Of a stretch of DNA of 64,000 nt, positions 11,094 through 22,394 are shown piece after piece (the first letter of the stretch is position 1; every line of letters begins with the position of its first letter). The notes below the pieces were generated by a model. The model searched no databases and was not told the DNA's origin. It was given only the letters and a program-made list of their open reading frames with translations. The stretch is from Dioszegia crocea (lineage: Eukaryota > Basidiomycota > Tremellomycetes > Tremellales > Bulleribasidiaceae), in contig BCKK01000010.1 in assembly GCA_001600615.1 (NCBI GenBank), positions 633,392-697,391 of the forward strand, in the 5' to 3' direction. The position numbers and the translations under genes were made by a program.

Positions 11094-12820
11094 ATGAGCG
11101 CGTTCAACAAGATTGACGAGGAGCAGTCTATACCTCTGAATGTAAGCTAAGAAACCACCGTCCACACCATGGATGAATTCCAGCTGACGACACAGTCCAT
11201 GCCCAGGGCGTCTGATGTTGAGCAAGACGTGATGCACGGTCCTCGGATAGAAGTCAAGTGAGCTTTTTAGCACGGAGACAGCTTCTGGCTTCTGCAGGGT
11301 CCAAGCTGACGCTGGCAGGGTATCAAATGCTCAATCCGGAGCTCAACACAAGAAGATCTCTATCCCCGGTTTCGTCAGTGAGCTAACTCCATCTCGAATG
11401 CCTTACATTTGGGGATGTGCAGCTAACGCGGTCTAGTCATTCCTATCTGGATGGCATGCTCAATATCTGTCATTCTCTACAACAGTCAGTTGCTGAGATC
11501 ACAGCCTTCTATCGTGTTGTAAAACTGACAGGGCAGAATTTGTCTTTACCAACCTCGATTTCCCTTATCCCGTCTTCCTCACAACATGGCATTTGACATT
11601 CTCGGTAAGTCAGCTGGCTGGTTGATAGCATGGAGATGCTTGGACACTAAGCTGACTTGTCAGGCCATTGCTACCCGTGTCTTACAACGCACAACGACAT
11701 TAGTGGACGGTGCGAAAGATATCGAAATGACTGTGAGCTTACCGAATTCCTAGGTACAACGCAGAGGCGTAAGCTGATGACTTAGCGAGACCGCTGGGTT
11801 CGATCCATCCTCCCTATCGGTATTCTCTTCTCTGGATCTTTGATCTTGAGTAACTACGCCTACCTGTCACTTTCAGTCTCATTCATCCAGATGCTCAAGG
11901 TGAGTTATGATGTTCATACCGATGGACGCCAAAGCTGACATACCAGGCGTTCAACCCCGTCGCTATTCTTCTCATCTCATTCGCTTTCAGGATCCAAGAA
12001 CCCAATGGCCGCCTCATGGCTATTGTCGGTGTGAGTTTTCAATTCCGCTTTTGTGATGATCGGCCATCATCCACACGAGAACCAAGCTCATTCCTCCAGC
12101 TCATCTCCCTCGGCTGCACCCTGGCGGCATATGGTGAAGTCCACTTTGAGCTATTTGGCTTCATGTGTCAATGCGCCGGTATCATCTTTGAGGCTAGTCG
12201 GCTGGTTTTGATCCAGATCCTCCTACATGGTTTGAAGGTAAGTTGTCGCCTGCCTTCCTGCCTCAGAGACACAGCTGACAATGTCCAGATGGACCCTCTT
12301 GTGTCTTTACACTACTACGCCCCCGTCTGCGCCGTCATCAACCTTTGCATCTTACCTTTCATTGAAGGACTCGAGCCCTTCTATGCTCTGCACAAAGTTG
12401 GGATTTTGGTCTTGTTCACTAATGCCGGTATGGCATTTGCGTTGAATGTGAGCTTCCTGCCTCCCCCTTACCGCCTCAAATGTCTGGGATCCACAATGAG
12501 ACGGGAGGATATAAGCTGATACTCTTAGGTCGCTGCTGTCTTCCTCATTTCCGTTGGATCAGGTCTTATTCTCACTCTTGCCGGTGTACTCAAGGATATC
12601 GTAAGTTCACCACCCCGATTCGCCCTATGGCGAGCTAAAAGCTGACTCTGCAGCTATTGATCTCTGGTTCAGTTATCGCTTTCGGAAGTCGGATCACCGC
12701 TTTGCAAGTATTTGGCTATGCGTAAGTCTCTCTTCTCATCTAAGACATTGAACATGGGCTGACACAGCAAGTATATCACTAGGTGGACTCGTCATGTTCA
12801 AAACTACCGGTGGGAAGTAG
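11094..12820 (+). CDS. Triose-phosphate/nucleotide-sugar transporter family protein (TPT)
   Basis: Multi-pass transporter of the TPT branch of the DMT superfamily, probably in the Golgi or ER membrane; 345 aa in 13 exons (11094-11141, 11196-11257, 11319-11377, 11437-11484, 11537-11604, 11664-11732, 11786-11899, 11947-12030, 12100-12237, 12289-12447, 12529-12600, 12654-12721, 12772-12820). Motifs: [40 protein letters not shown] and [20 protein letters not shown], all classic TPT segments, and a C-terminal SLGGLVMFK helix. The polar N-terminus of ~60 residues is cytosolic. The last acceptor must be AAG rather than the CAG three bases earlier, because only that choice gives the conserved family ending. 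Substrate not determined. Confidence 0.87.
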
Positions 12821-13315
12821 GCAAATTGAGCTGAGTTGGGCCATATTGACAGAGGAGCAAACGGTGTTGAGGGGCGGGAGGATCCGTGTGCATTTATGAG
12901 GTCCGTCAGGGTGGAGCTATAGACGGAGATTTAGAGAGTGTTATTTAGTTGGGTATCTAGGATCATGTGCACTACCGACCACCAGAGACTATACCCAGAG
13001 GTGGACGCCTTTGGTCCCCAAGAGACAATTGAATTGTTGACAGACGGCGATCCGATCCAGCCTGCGGGCTGTGCAGGTGTTCCCGATTTAGACTGAGACA
13101 TTTCTAATTTGTCAATCACAGATCCCAAGAAGGTAAGGGAAGGCGGGGATCTGCAGCTATCTGCAGATTGCCTCGCCTACTTGTTGTCTATAACATCACT
13201 CTCGACACTCTCAGCGCTCTACAACAGCTCTCCAAAGTTCGCCCACAGAAGATTTCGATAACCCACCTCGCAATTTGAAACATCCACCCGGCATTAGTAT
13301 AAGCAGCTCGATAAA
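12821..13315. other. Intergenic, no gene seen
   Basis: The 495 bp between the TPT transporter and the CYSTM gene. It holds the 3' UTR of the first and the promoter of the second. Nothing else recognised. Confidence 0.45.
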
Positions 13316-14400
13316 ATGGCAGCGAGAGATGTGAGTGTTGCTGTCGGGCACTTCCTGGCTTCGTGAACCTTGACAAGGTGGAGCAGGACGTCTGTGTATC
13401 CCTCCAGTTTCAATCGTTCCAAGGGAGGCAGGGGGACAGGGCTAGCGGACGGATATCGGCAGAGGCACGTCAAATGCTGACCATTGCAGTTCTACGGTAA
13501 TCAGCCGTATGTCCCTTCCCCATCTTTACTTCCTCCTTCCCTCCTTCCCTAATCGTCCATCCTTCTCGCATTCTCGTCCTAGAGACCTAAGGCACTGTCG
13601 GCATGTGACATCAAATCGACACGGACGGGCGGAGAAGTTTGGAGCTCAGAGTGTGATGGGCGCTGATCATCAGGGCTGGCGGACAGGGCTACGGACCTCC
13701 TCAGGGCGGATATCAACAGCAAGGGGGCTATGGCCCAGGTCCGCAACAAGGGGGATATTATCCGCCTCAGCAAGGAGGTTATGGGGCTCCTCAGCAGGGC
13801 GGATAGTGAGTCTACGGCTGGCCACTTGGTTTCCTCGAGGGAGGGAGGGAGGAGTTGGATTTCCGGGTGAAAAGGCTGCGGGACTTGGAGGTTCAATTTG
13901 AGGATGAGGCAGATGGATAAGGACGAGGGTGAGGGAGATCTGAGTCGAGACGATGAGACGGTGGGAGGGAACAGGGGAGGGAACAGCAAGGGGCGTCAAG
14001 ACGACAAGATGGGGCATAGACGGCAGGAGCAACACCCCAGCCTGGCTATCGTGCCCTCGCGCCCTCCCCCTCCCAACCCAGTCTAGTCACGTCGACCGTG
14101 CTCAGGCTGATCTCCCAGTTATCCCCAGCAACAGCCTCAGCAAATGTACGTCCAGCAACCCCCCAAAAAGGGCGGAGGAGCAGGAACTGGTTGTTGTGCC
14201 TGGTGAGTGGTTGCCTCTTTTGCCTAGGCGACAAAGCTCGAAGTGGACCTATGCTGATTGGACAGTCTGGCAGGTATGCTATGCTGTTGTTGCGGTGAGT
14301 CTCCGTGGAACCGTTACGCTGCGTGCGCCTGGACTGTCCGCCATAGATCCTCTTGCTGATGTCTTTAGCCGAGGAGATGTGCTGCGACTGCCTTTTCTAG
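13316..14400 (+). CDS. Small CYSTM-family protein with QGGY repeats
   Basis: Predicted 102-aa protein in six exons: 13316-13330, 13490-13506, 13674-13805, 14119-14202, 14266-14294, 14369-14400. The body is a Gln/Gly/Tyr/Pro-rich repeat (QGGY, GYGPP, QQGGYYPP). It is followed by PPKKGGG and a C-terminal cysteine-rich block, CLAGMLCCCCAEEMCCDCLF, the hallmark of CYSTM tail-anchored stress proteins. In the family the Cys block inserts in or lies on the membrane and is likely palmitoylated; roles in stress tolerance are reported. Two introns are long for this window (159 and 313 nt), and exons 1 and 2 are only 15 and 17 nt, so automatic gene finders would probably miss this gene. Confidence 0.8.
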
Positions 14401-14656
14401 ATCCTACCTATTCTTCTCGTCCCTCTAATATCAATCAATCACTATGTTCTGTCCAAGGTTGTCAGACCCGAGACGGACGATGCTCAATATCATTCAACCC
14501 CGTTTCTCTCAGTCTAGTAAACTTTGCCTCGGAGTCGCTCCGGCGCGATCACTAACGAACTACGTATCGCTGATCACATATCACATGTACACTGTTCACT
14601 GACTAATAAGACTAAACAAACTCCCCTGCAACTTCCGTCGTGCAATTCTCTCCTAC

Positions 14657-15558
14657 TCAGCCAGTACCCGGAAACTTGCCGATCACTTTCGCCAAAACCC
14701 CCTTCATCCCGCCCTGGGATCCCTTCCAAACCTGCAATGTCGGCACCCCGGTAATACGCATCGACACCGGTGTCAAGTCACAGGACCGATACCGCTCGAC
14801 TTCAAGAGTATCGGACAACCACTGGGTTCCACATGTCTCCGCGCCTGGGCCGTTGAATATGGGATTCGTGAGCCGGTTACCGGCGTGGCAAAGTCTCACT
14901 GCCGTTTGCTTGTTCTTGGGGGTCAAATGTTTGAACTGGAATGTGCCCCGCGTGGTAGTGTTCGTACCATTACGGCGGGCGGTACGGGTAGGCTCAGCAA
15001 AGTCTCTCGCTCCGGATTGATCGCCGGAGAGGCTTGGTATGAGCCTACGGTACGGGTCGCCTCGGTATCCGGGGTGTCGACCAGATCTCGGACGTCGTCG
15101 AGGTTGGTGAACTGACTGATGCGGCTGTGGGGTACTGGGAGCTCACCAGGGCCGAGTTCGAGTGCGGTGGCGTCTCGGAGGGAAGTAATCACTGACTCGT
15201 GAAAGGCAGTTGACCCGGGATCGAGCGGGTACCCACGACTCTCAGATGGCGTGAGACAGCAGGCATCAACGGTGAAGTCGGGAGGGGAGTCGTACAGGCG
15301 AACAGTGAGGTGGAGGGTCAATGTGTCCTCGATGGCTGAACGGTTGTCAGTAAGACTGGCAGGCTCGCAACTCAGCGGTTAGAAGCCAAACCCACATGGA
15401 CTGGAATTGGTATCGTCGCCATGATGCCCCTCGGGTTCTGACTGCCTCATGTCAAGTGGTGACGGTGGAAAGTAAAGGTGTAGTACTGTACGAGTTCGAA
15501 GCCTGGGAGATAGAGTCAAAGATGTAGACGATGAGGGGGATGGTGAAGTAAGAGACAT
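14657..15558 (-). CDS. Hypothetical protein, three-exon model
   Basis: Model of 262 aa: exons 15558-15396, 15335-14968 and 14914-14657, all in phase. The first intron has GTGGGT and TTCAG. The second (14915-14967) has GTACGA, a TTTGAC branch-like site and an AAG acceptor, and is less certain; without it the protein ends at 14923. The N-terminus is Ser/Pro/Leu-rich, followed by a mixed region with segments such as DTLTLHLTVRLYDSPPDF. No signal peptide or known domain. It is divergent from the DUF3669 gene. I do not recognise a family. Confidence 0.45.
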
Positions 15559-16025
15559 CGGGTCTGCGACCAAGTATGCGTCGACGGAAGAGTCCACTGC
15601 ACCGCCCCTCAGGCTGATCCTTTAATGATCCGCTCGCTCCAGGCTATCCATGGCCCCTTACAGACCTCCAAACGTGTGTCGATCAAAACGCATTCAAGGG
15701 ATTCGCTCACCTTGCAGCCCTGACACCCTCGTACGCCGGTCACATACGTCGACCCTCTGATCGAGGTGGCGCGAGAAGGTAGCTAGAAGGACGAACCGGC
15801 TGAGCGATGACTCTGCTGTCTGTCGAGGTTATGAATTATCGCGTACTCGGTATTCAAAGTCTACAGCCCCTTGCTTCGACCCAGGGGGGTCATGGCTGAG
15901 CGGCGTTAAAACCGTGATATGTAAGCGATCAGATCCTAAGCTGGGGTGTTATAACGGCGTTGTGTCGGGTTGAGGAATGTGGTCGTGCCTTGGTGGCCAA
16001 CTGGCCAAAGTTCACATGAGCCCAC
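15559..16025. promoter_or_regulatory. Divergent promoter region, orphan / DUF3669 gene
   Basis: The 467 bp between opposed start codons. The right end is a CA-rich leader. No TATA box or other site identified; promoter role inferred from layout. Confidence 0.4.
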
Positions 16026-17575
16026 ATGAGCCACCTCACTGATCATCTACATACCACACCACAAGACCACATCATCATACACAACCCACCACAGAGCAAG
16101 ACTTATCACTTAGTCGCTATGACTCAGACCGACTGCTCCGCTTCCACTTTCAAAATCCCTCCCGCTGAACTAAACCCTGTCCAAATGGGTCCCCTCGGTC
16201 TTCTCTTGGGCCTGGCCTACCTCTCGAGAGGTACATTCGGGATCATCTACGGTAAAGACGGAAATGAAGAGGTTGTTAAGGTGGTGGAGCATAAGGACAA
16301 TGGGGATGCTTTAGAAATTGAGTTTGAGCTGTAAGTTGACTCTTGATCCATCACACGCCTGTCGCCACCGTGAGGCGCAAGGTAAGACAAGGCTTTGTTT
16401 TGTTCGAGTAATAGGACCTACAGCATCTGCTAAGGGTCTCCAGCTGATCGTTTAGATATCAAGCGGTCTACAATACCCTCACTCATCCTGGCTATCTCGC
16501 CCTCGCTGCATCTAGTCGAGACCCACGAACCACCTTCCGTACTCCCCGCCCATTGACTTACCATTCCCCCGCCACCCCTTCTCAGCCCGCGCGTACCGTC
16601 CACGCGGCACTCCCATCATCTTCCCTCGGCTCGACTCCCACACCATCACGTCCAAAACCCAGCCTGGATATGCACAGATACACGTCAGACCTCGCCGGTT
16701 TCGCAACTGCGAACATGACCCTCGAGCGAATAGGGGATCTGCCAAATCGTCTCACGTCGGCCTATCGGAAACTCTTCTGTCGAGGCGCACTGTATGACTC
16801 GGGGCCTAAGATCCGGCTCTTACGACTATATCTCGGCCGCTCATTTCCGGCCACATCGTCTCTCGTTGCCCCTGGTGTAGCGTCTGATCCGCCTCTCGAT
16901 ACTGCCCGATATACCGCTTTGGATGAGTATCTAAAGAGCTCAACTGGGAGTTTGACAGAGGGTGAAGAGGGGAGAATGCATGAGGAAGATGACAAGGGCA
17001 GAAGAGTGGGACTACCGAGTCTGGAAGAGATATCGAGAGGAATGGGAGAAGCCCTTGGGATGATTCATTGGGGAGCTGGCACGAATGCACGAGACATTGA
17101 ACTCGTCCTAGGAGGAAAGGATCTCCGATGTTGGATTCTTGATTTTAACCAGGTGAGCAACGATCTTTATCAAGGAGAAGCAGAGCCATACTGATCTATC
17201 CAGTCAGCACCTTGGCTCGTACCAGACATATTCAGCCTAGTCGCCACTTCCGACCCCTCCATTCCCATCCCCATGACCACCGGCGCTTACAGCTGCAACA
17301 CCCTCTGCGAAGCGTCAGGACGCCTGGGTGTGCTCATTGCCACCCAGGAGTTCTATTACGCCCGCCCATCCTCTCCGGCCCTCTACTCCGAGTTCCGAGC
17401 AGGATATACATTAGCTGTTGAAAGACTCCTTCTGCTACACACACCAGAGTCGACACATCTGCGTTGGACTGAATTTGTGAAGGAGGTCGGAGAGGCCGTC
17501 AGCTGCTGTTTCGATAAGTTTGAGGAAGTCTCCGCTGCGAGAGCTGAGCGGGCAAGCAGGAATACGAGGGGTTGA
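16026..17575 (+). CDS. DUF3669 domain protein
   Basis: Predicted 457-aa protein, exons 16026-16330, 16456-17152 and 17204-17575. The C-terminal half matches the fungal DUF3669 pattern: a GMGEALGMIHWGAGTNARDI segment resembling the kinase-like 'MA..LA.LHW' helix, WILDFNQ, which resembles a DFD/DFN loop, and EFYYARPSSPALYSEFRAGY, equivalent to the DPYYPRP...F...Y end of the family. This suggests a distant protein-kinase or aminoglycoside-phosphotransferase fold, but function is unknown. A glycine-rich-loop-like SRGTFGIIYG and a VVKVVEH (lysine) strand near residues 68-90 support the kinase-like reading. A second ATG at 16119 is an alternative start. Confidence 0.75.
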
Positions 17576-17785
17576 TTAGAGTTGGTCATGATATGAATCA
17601 TCTCGCGTGCAATCTTGTTCAAACTGGATTCATGGCAGGCTAATATTGCGTACAATACCAGACTATACCACGACGCCCTAACCCCAAACTCCAACTCATC
17701 AACTTCCACCCGACAGATAACCCCACCGTCCCTATCGCCCAACGCTGAGACATTCCCTGCGCCTCGAATCCCGCAAGATCCACTT

Positions 17786-20700
17786 TTATGGTCCACCCTG
17801 ACCCTGACCTGGCCCGCCAGGCTGTTGCTGCTGTTGCTGCTGATGGTGCTCAAACCCCGCCGAAGGTGATCGGCCCTGCTGCTGTGGAGGCTGACCGGAC
17901 ATTTGAGGCTGGAGCATCGGACTAGGCTGGAATTGACCAGGGTGCTGTTGTGGGTGTTGAGGACCGGGTCCCTGATTGGATGATCCGGGAGGGGGAGGAG
18001 GGAAAGGGAGGACATGTTGAGGTTGGTCTAGATAGTCAGCTTGCATTCTCTCACATCTTCTGATGAGCCAGAAGTTGTAAGCTTACTTTGTGGGGTATGA
18101 TGAGGTGTCGGTAGTTGTCCTTGTGTATAATACATCCCTGGCTGACCTTGACCTTGAGGACCCGGACCTTGTCCTGGTTGACCCTGTTGCCCTGGCTGTC
18201 CTGGCTGTCCTGGCTGACCCTGGCTCTGACCCTGACCCTGACCAGGAACACCCGGTCTGGTCTGAGGCGAATGAGGCATCCCCCCTCCCTGTCCGCCAGC
18301 GCCATTCGGACCATTAGGGTTAAAGCCTTGTTGCTGCATGTGTTGAGGAAGGAATGAAGGATTCTGGGGAAGACCATTTTGGAAATACATTGGCACTGAA
18401 TGGTCAGCTTAGTCCAACGTCTAGTACGGCTGAACTCACTACCAGGATGTTGATGCTGGGGATGTGGGTGTTGGCCTTGGCCTTGACCCTGACCTTGCTG
18501 ACCCTGCTGCGCCTGCTGCTGCAATTGCAATTGTTGCTGATGATTCAAATGCTGCTGATGCTGGGGGTGCTGAGGGTGTTGGGGGTGTTGAGGGTGAGGA
18601 TGCTGCTGTTGCTGTGGGCCTTGTCCGGGCTGCTGTGGACCTTGGCCCTGACCTTGACCTTGGCCCTGGTGCTGACCTTGCCCCGGTCCCGGCCCTGGTC
18701 CTCCGGGCCCGGCGCCATGCATATGGGGCGGCATACCAGGTAGCGGTATATACCCCGGACCACCGGGTGAGAACATGGGTTGTTGGGGTGGCATACCCGG
18801 TTGACCCTGGGGTGGCATTCCAGGTTGCTGCGGAATTAGCAAACAGATCAGGGAGGAGTGGTCAAGGGGAAGCTGGCAGGAAGATGGGGCGGGGATAGTG
18901 AATAGTGGAGAAAAGAGCGACGAAGAGGGGGGCGAGAAAAGCGGAAGGGAGAAAAGATGGAAAGGGACATACCTGTCCAAATCGCCCAGGTGGGTAATAT
19001 CCACCCTGACCACCCTGCATCGCCGCCATCCCTTGCATCCTAGCTTGGAAAGCCGCCATTTCTTCCTCTGGCATACCGACAGGCATACCATATGCACCCA
19101 TCGGAACAGGCCCAGGTCCAGGATGCATAAATGTCATTTGGACAGGTCGACCAGTGTATGGCCAATTCGGCGCTGGTGTTCGTCAGCCTCTAATCACTCC
19201 ATTCGTTATGGGATAGACAGGAACTCACCAACCTGACTAGCCGGAACGACTTGTTGATGTCTGAATGGATTGAAATCCGCTCGGAGGTCAATCGTTATTC
19301 GCCTCAAAGGCTCATCACCAAAGAATGCATTCTTGGGGACGGATGGACCGGCCAATGCCTGAAATGTCAGCTTTTCCACCTACTAAAACAGGAGAGGAAG
19401 CAGAAAGCTCACCGAAGGCAAAGCAGGTCTAGAGGCAGGACTAACACCCGCCGACCCCAACCCCGAACCAGCACCAGGCTTGAACGCCGCCGCCGTAGGT
19501 TTGAACACAAACGCCGCCGCCTTAGGATTAAGCTTCGCCGCCGCTTCAGCCGTAGCGGTAGCCGTAGCACTGGCCGTAGCACTGAGCGCAGGGCTAACAA
19601 CCGGAATATCCAATTTGGCAGATTCCGATACTGGTAATGGTCCCACCACAGGACCCGTTGCTGATAATTTCCGGGCGCCAAACGCGGGTATTTCGGGTAT
19701 GTGCATGGCGATTTTTCGGCCTGGTCCACCACCTGCGGAAGGGGTGGGTCGAGTGGCCGCTGAGACTGCTCGGGACATATCGGCAGGAACCATCTTGGCT
19801 GATGAAGCCACAGGGGGTGATTTCAATTTGGCATCTTTATGCGCTTGGAGGGAAACTTGGGCGTTGGCTTCGATTGTCTTTTGCTTCGATTCGTCTTTGG
19901 ATAAGATTGGGAGAATGTCTTTGGGGATTGGGAGTGGGACCTGTTTTGTCAGCTTGATCTTTGGGGCACGGAGACACAATAGAGGCAGCTGACCTTGAAA
20001 GACACTTGGAATGACTTGAGATCCGCCAATTGTCGTTCTCGCTCCGTCTTGGCCAAAGATTGCTTCTTGGCTACCACCTTGACCTTCTCTTCATCGACAA
20101 AGGACCGATAGGCAGAAACGACAGGGACAGGCACGGTCGGCAAGGCGCCATCCTAAATGTCAGCTGAGGCTTGGGTCGGCTCTTGGCAACTCACCTTGAT
20201 CTCAGCCGGAGCACCCACGGCCGGCGAGGCGGTCACAGCTGCATCGGAAGCAGCCGATTCGCCAGTCTGTTTTGTAGCCTCTGCAGCAGGTTTGGCAGGA
20301 ACACCAGCAGTCGGTGCAGCCGGAATTGACGCTGTTGCAGGCGGGGCGGGCGACTTAGCGGGGACAGGTGCAGCCAGGGCTGCAGCCTTGCCATTGCCAT
20401 TGGACTTTCCGCCGGTGTTGGCGGCGGCGGCGGCGGCGGCGGTCGGACCAGCAGGCTCTGTCGAGATCGCTTTCCCAGCTGCAGCTGCGTATCCGGCCGG
20501 ACCACCTTGAGATCGTCGAGCTGCAGGGGGGACGTAGGCGTTCGGATTGCGTGGAGGGGGCGGAGGAGCTGTAGCTGCCGGGGCGGCCTGAGCTCTCTGG
20601 ACGCCAGAGTATCTATTGGGTCAGTTGTTTGACCTCGGAGTGGTGTTCACAACTCACTTCTCCTCGTCGTCCTTCAGGTCCGCCCAGTCAGTGACGACGT

Positions 20701-21609
20701 TCCTTTCGTCCATAATGTGCATATTCGCCGATTGTTGCTGGGATGTCAGCTGGGTTCTCGTGCAATCATCGCCAGTATGAATAAGGTAACTCACGCCCAT
20801 AATCTCCCTAGCCAACCTCTCAGCCTCACGCTCCTTAGCCTTGAAGTCCGAACCGCCCTTATCAAGTTTTGTCGTATAAATTTCTTCTTGATAACTCGTT
20901 GTCGTCCCAAATAGCCTGGCATTCGTAGCGAATTGATCCCACTTCCCACCCGCTTTATTGTCGTCCGCTCCGAACGTCTCCGTGTCCTTTCCACCTCCAC
21001 CTCGGCCCTTGGGTGTTGCATTGCCATTACTGCCTCCACCGTTGACACCATTAGGACCGGCGGGCGCTGCCCAGGGTTGTAATTCTCGTGGGCCGGGGGA
21101 AGAGCGTTGAGGGCCTGAGATATCGGTGTCGGTCTGAAGGGCTGCAAGTGTCAGCTTTGGATCGCATCATTTCGCGGAGACGTTGAACTCACCCTTGTTC
21201 ATTGCGGGCTTTTCGACTTGAACCTTCTTCATTTCGCTCATGCTACAATATCAGCTAGTGACCTTGGCCGATTGTTGACACATTCCTAGGTGACTTACTG
21301 ATCATTGATAGATACCCTAGGGCCGGTAGGAGCAGCTCCTCCCATACCAGGCTGAGCACCAGATCCGACGGGACTCCCACCTCGATTAGGATTGAAACCG
21401 CCAGATCCAGGTGGCCCACCTCTCCAAGATCCTCGCCTATGGATCAGTTTTGTGCCCTGTATACATGGCGGGGATCACTGAGCTCACCTCTGATTGCCCA
21501 TATCACCTCCACCGCGTCCTTGACCACCTCCACCTCCACCGCCACCACCCTGTCCGCCTCCTCGTCCTCCCCCGCCCCCACCCCTAGCCGGTCGGCCTAC
21601 AGTAGCCAT
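17786..21609 (-). CDS. PBP1: Ataxin-2/Pbp1 homologue (poly(A)-binding protein-binding protein)
   Basis: RNA-granule protein of 1036 aa in 13 exons: 21609-21488, 21436-21299, 21242-21193, 21141-20795, 20737-20658, 20612-20195, 20152-19994, 19940-19413, 19358-19229, 19172-18973, 18827-18440, 18395-18087, 18027-17786. Features: an Arg/Gly-rich RGG-like N-terminus (1-50); the TDTDIS signature (~107-112) that precedes LsmAD in this family; LsmAD at ~170-219 (LFGTTTSYQEEIYTTKLDK, ending AERLAREIMG); a PAM2 motif LNPKAAAFVFKP (~575-586) for binding Pab1; and a long Gln/Gly/Pro/His-rich low-complexity C-terminus. No Lsm domain is visible ahead of LsmAD, which is unusual. The family regulates polyadenylation, stress granules and TOR signalling. 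Its 3' end faces the 3' end of the DUF3669 gene. Confidence 0.88.
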
Positions 21610-22394
21610 AGTAATGATCGTGAGATGTCGTCAAGCAGAGACTGGGGGAAGCGGGAAAGCAGGACGAGATGCAAAGTCCGGAAAGTGTGCCTGGTAGCAA
21701 GGCGTGATGGGAAGGGATGAGAAGTGGGACTAGGGCATCAGTTCGACTCCTTTCAACTAATATTTGCACAGATATCAAGACATTTCGATTGTCACTGATC
21801 TATGAATGTGACCGGTGTCGTCAATTCTGGCTCACGAGAAAGTAGGCGAAGGGGATGACCTCACTGAAGGGAAGGACGCTTCAGTCCTACTCACTAAGGT
21901 TGGAAGAACCGCCGGGCTTCCTCTAGATCCCAAACGAGACCTCCTTGGACTCAGACACTCAGGCCTTACTGTATGACCTAGCAGGAGGGCGCAGCAGTGT
22001 GCACCTCTATAAGAGAGGGGACGGGACCAGCCAAGAGGGAGGTGGAGTGAAGTGTAGAAGAAGGGGAAGGAATTCAGACGCGTGTAGGCGAGGCTCCCCC
22101 CCCCCCGGATTCAGGGTAACCTTTACGTCACCCTTTCCACATTCCGCCACAGAGCCAGAGCCAGTTTGGGTGAGAGAGGCTATGGAGGTTTCAGGTACCA
22201 TAAGTGGCAGGCAGGGAGCAGGGGCTAGTAGAGGCATTGCAGGAACACGTCTCATCTGCAGGGAGCCATCTATTAATCTTGAACAATATGCACACCGTTG
22301 TCCTATCTAGTTCTACCCGACTCTCTCTCTCTGGAACCAACATTTCCCCCAACGATCCGTTCCGTTCAACACAACATTTCACCTTGCACCACAT
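21610..22394. other. Intergenic region upstream of PBP1
   Basis: The 785 bp hold the PBP1 promoter and leader and the 3' flank of URA2, both on the minus strand. I searched both strands for exons that could supply the missing Lsm domain of PBP1 and saw none. A C10-11 homopolymer lies near 22089-22099. Confidence 0.45.

Noticed and set aside
18051..19097. Long minus-strand open frame inside PBP1
   Set aside because: It runs through clear introns with CTGAC branch sites; the spliced model joins family-consistent exons on both sides.
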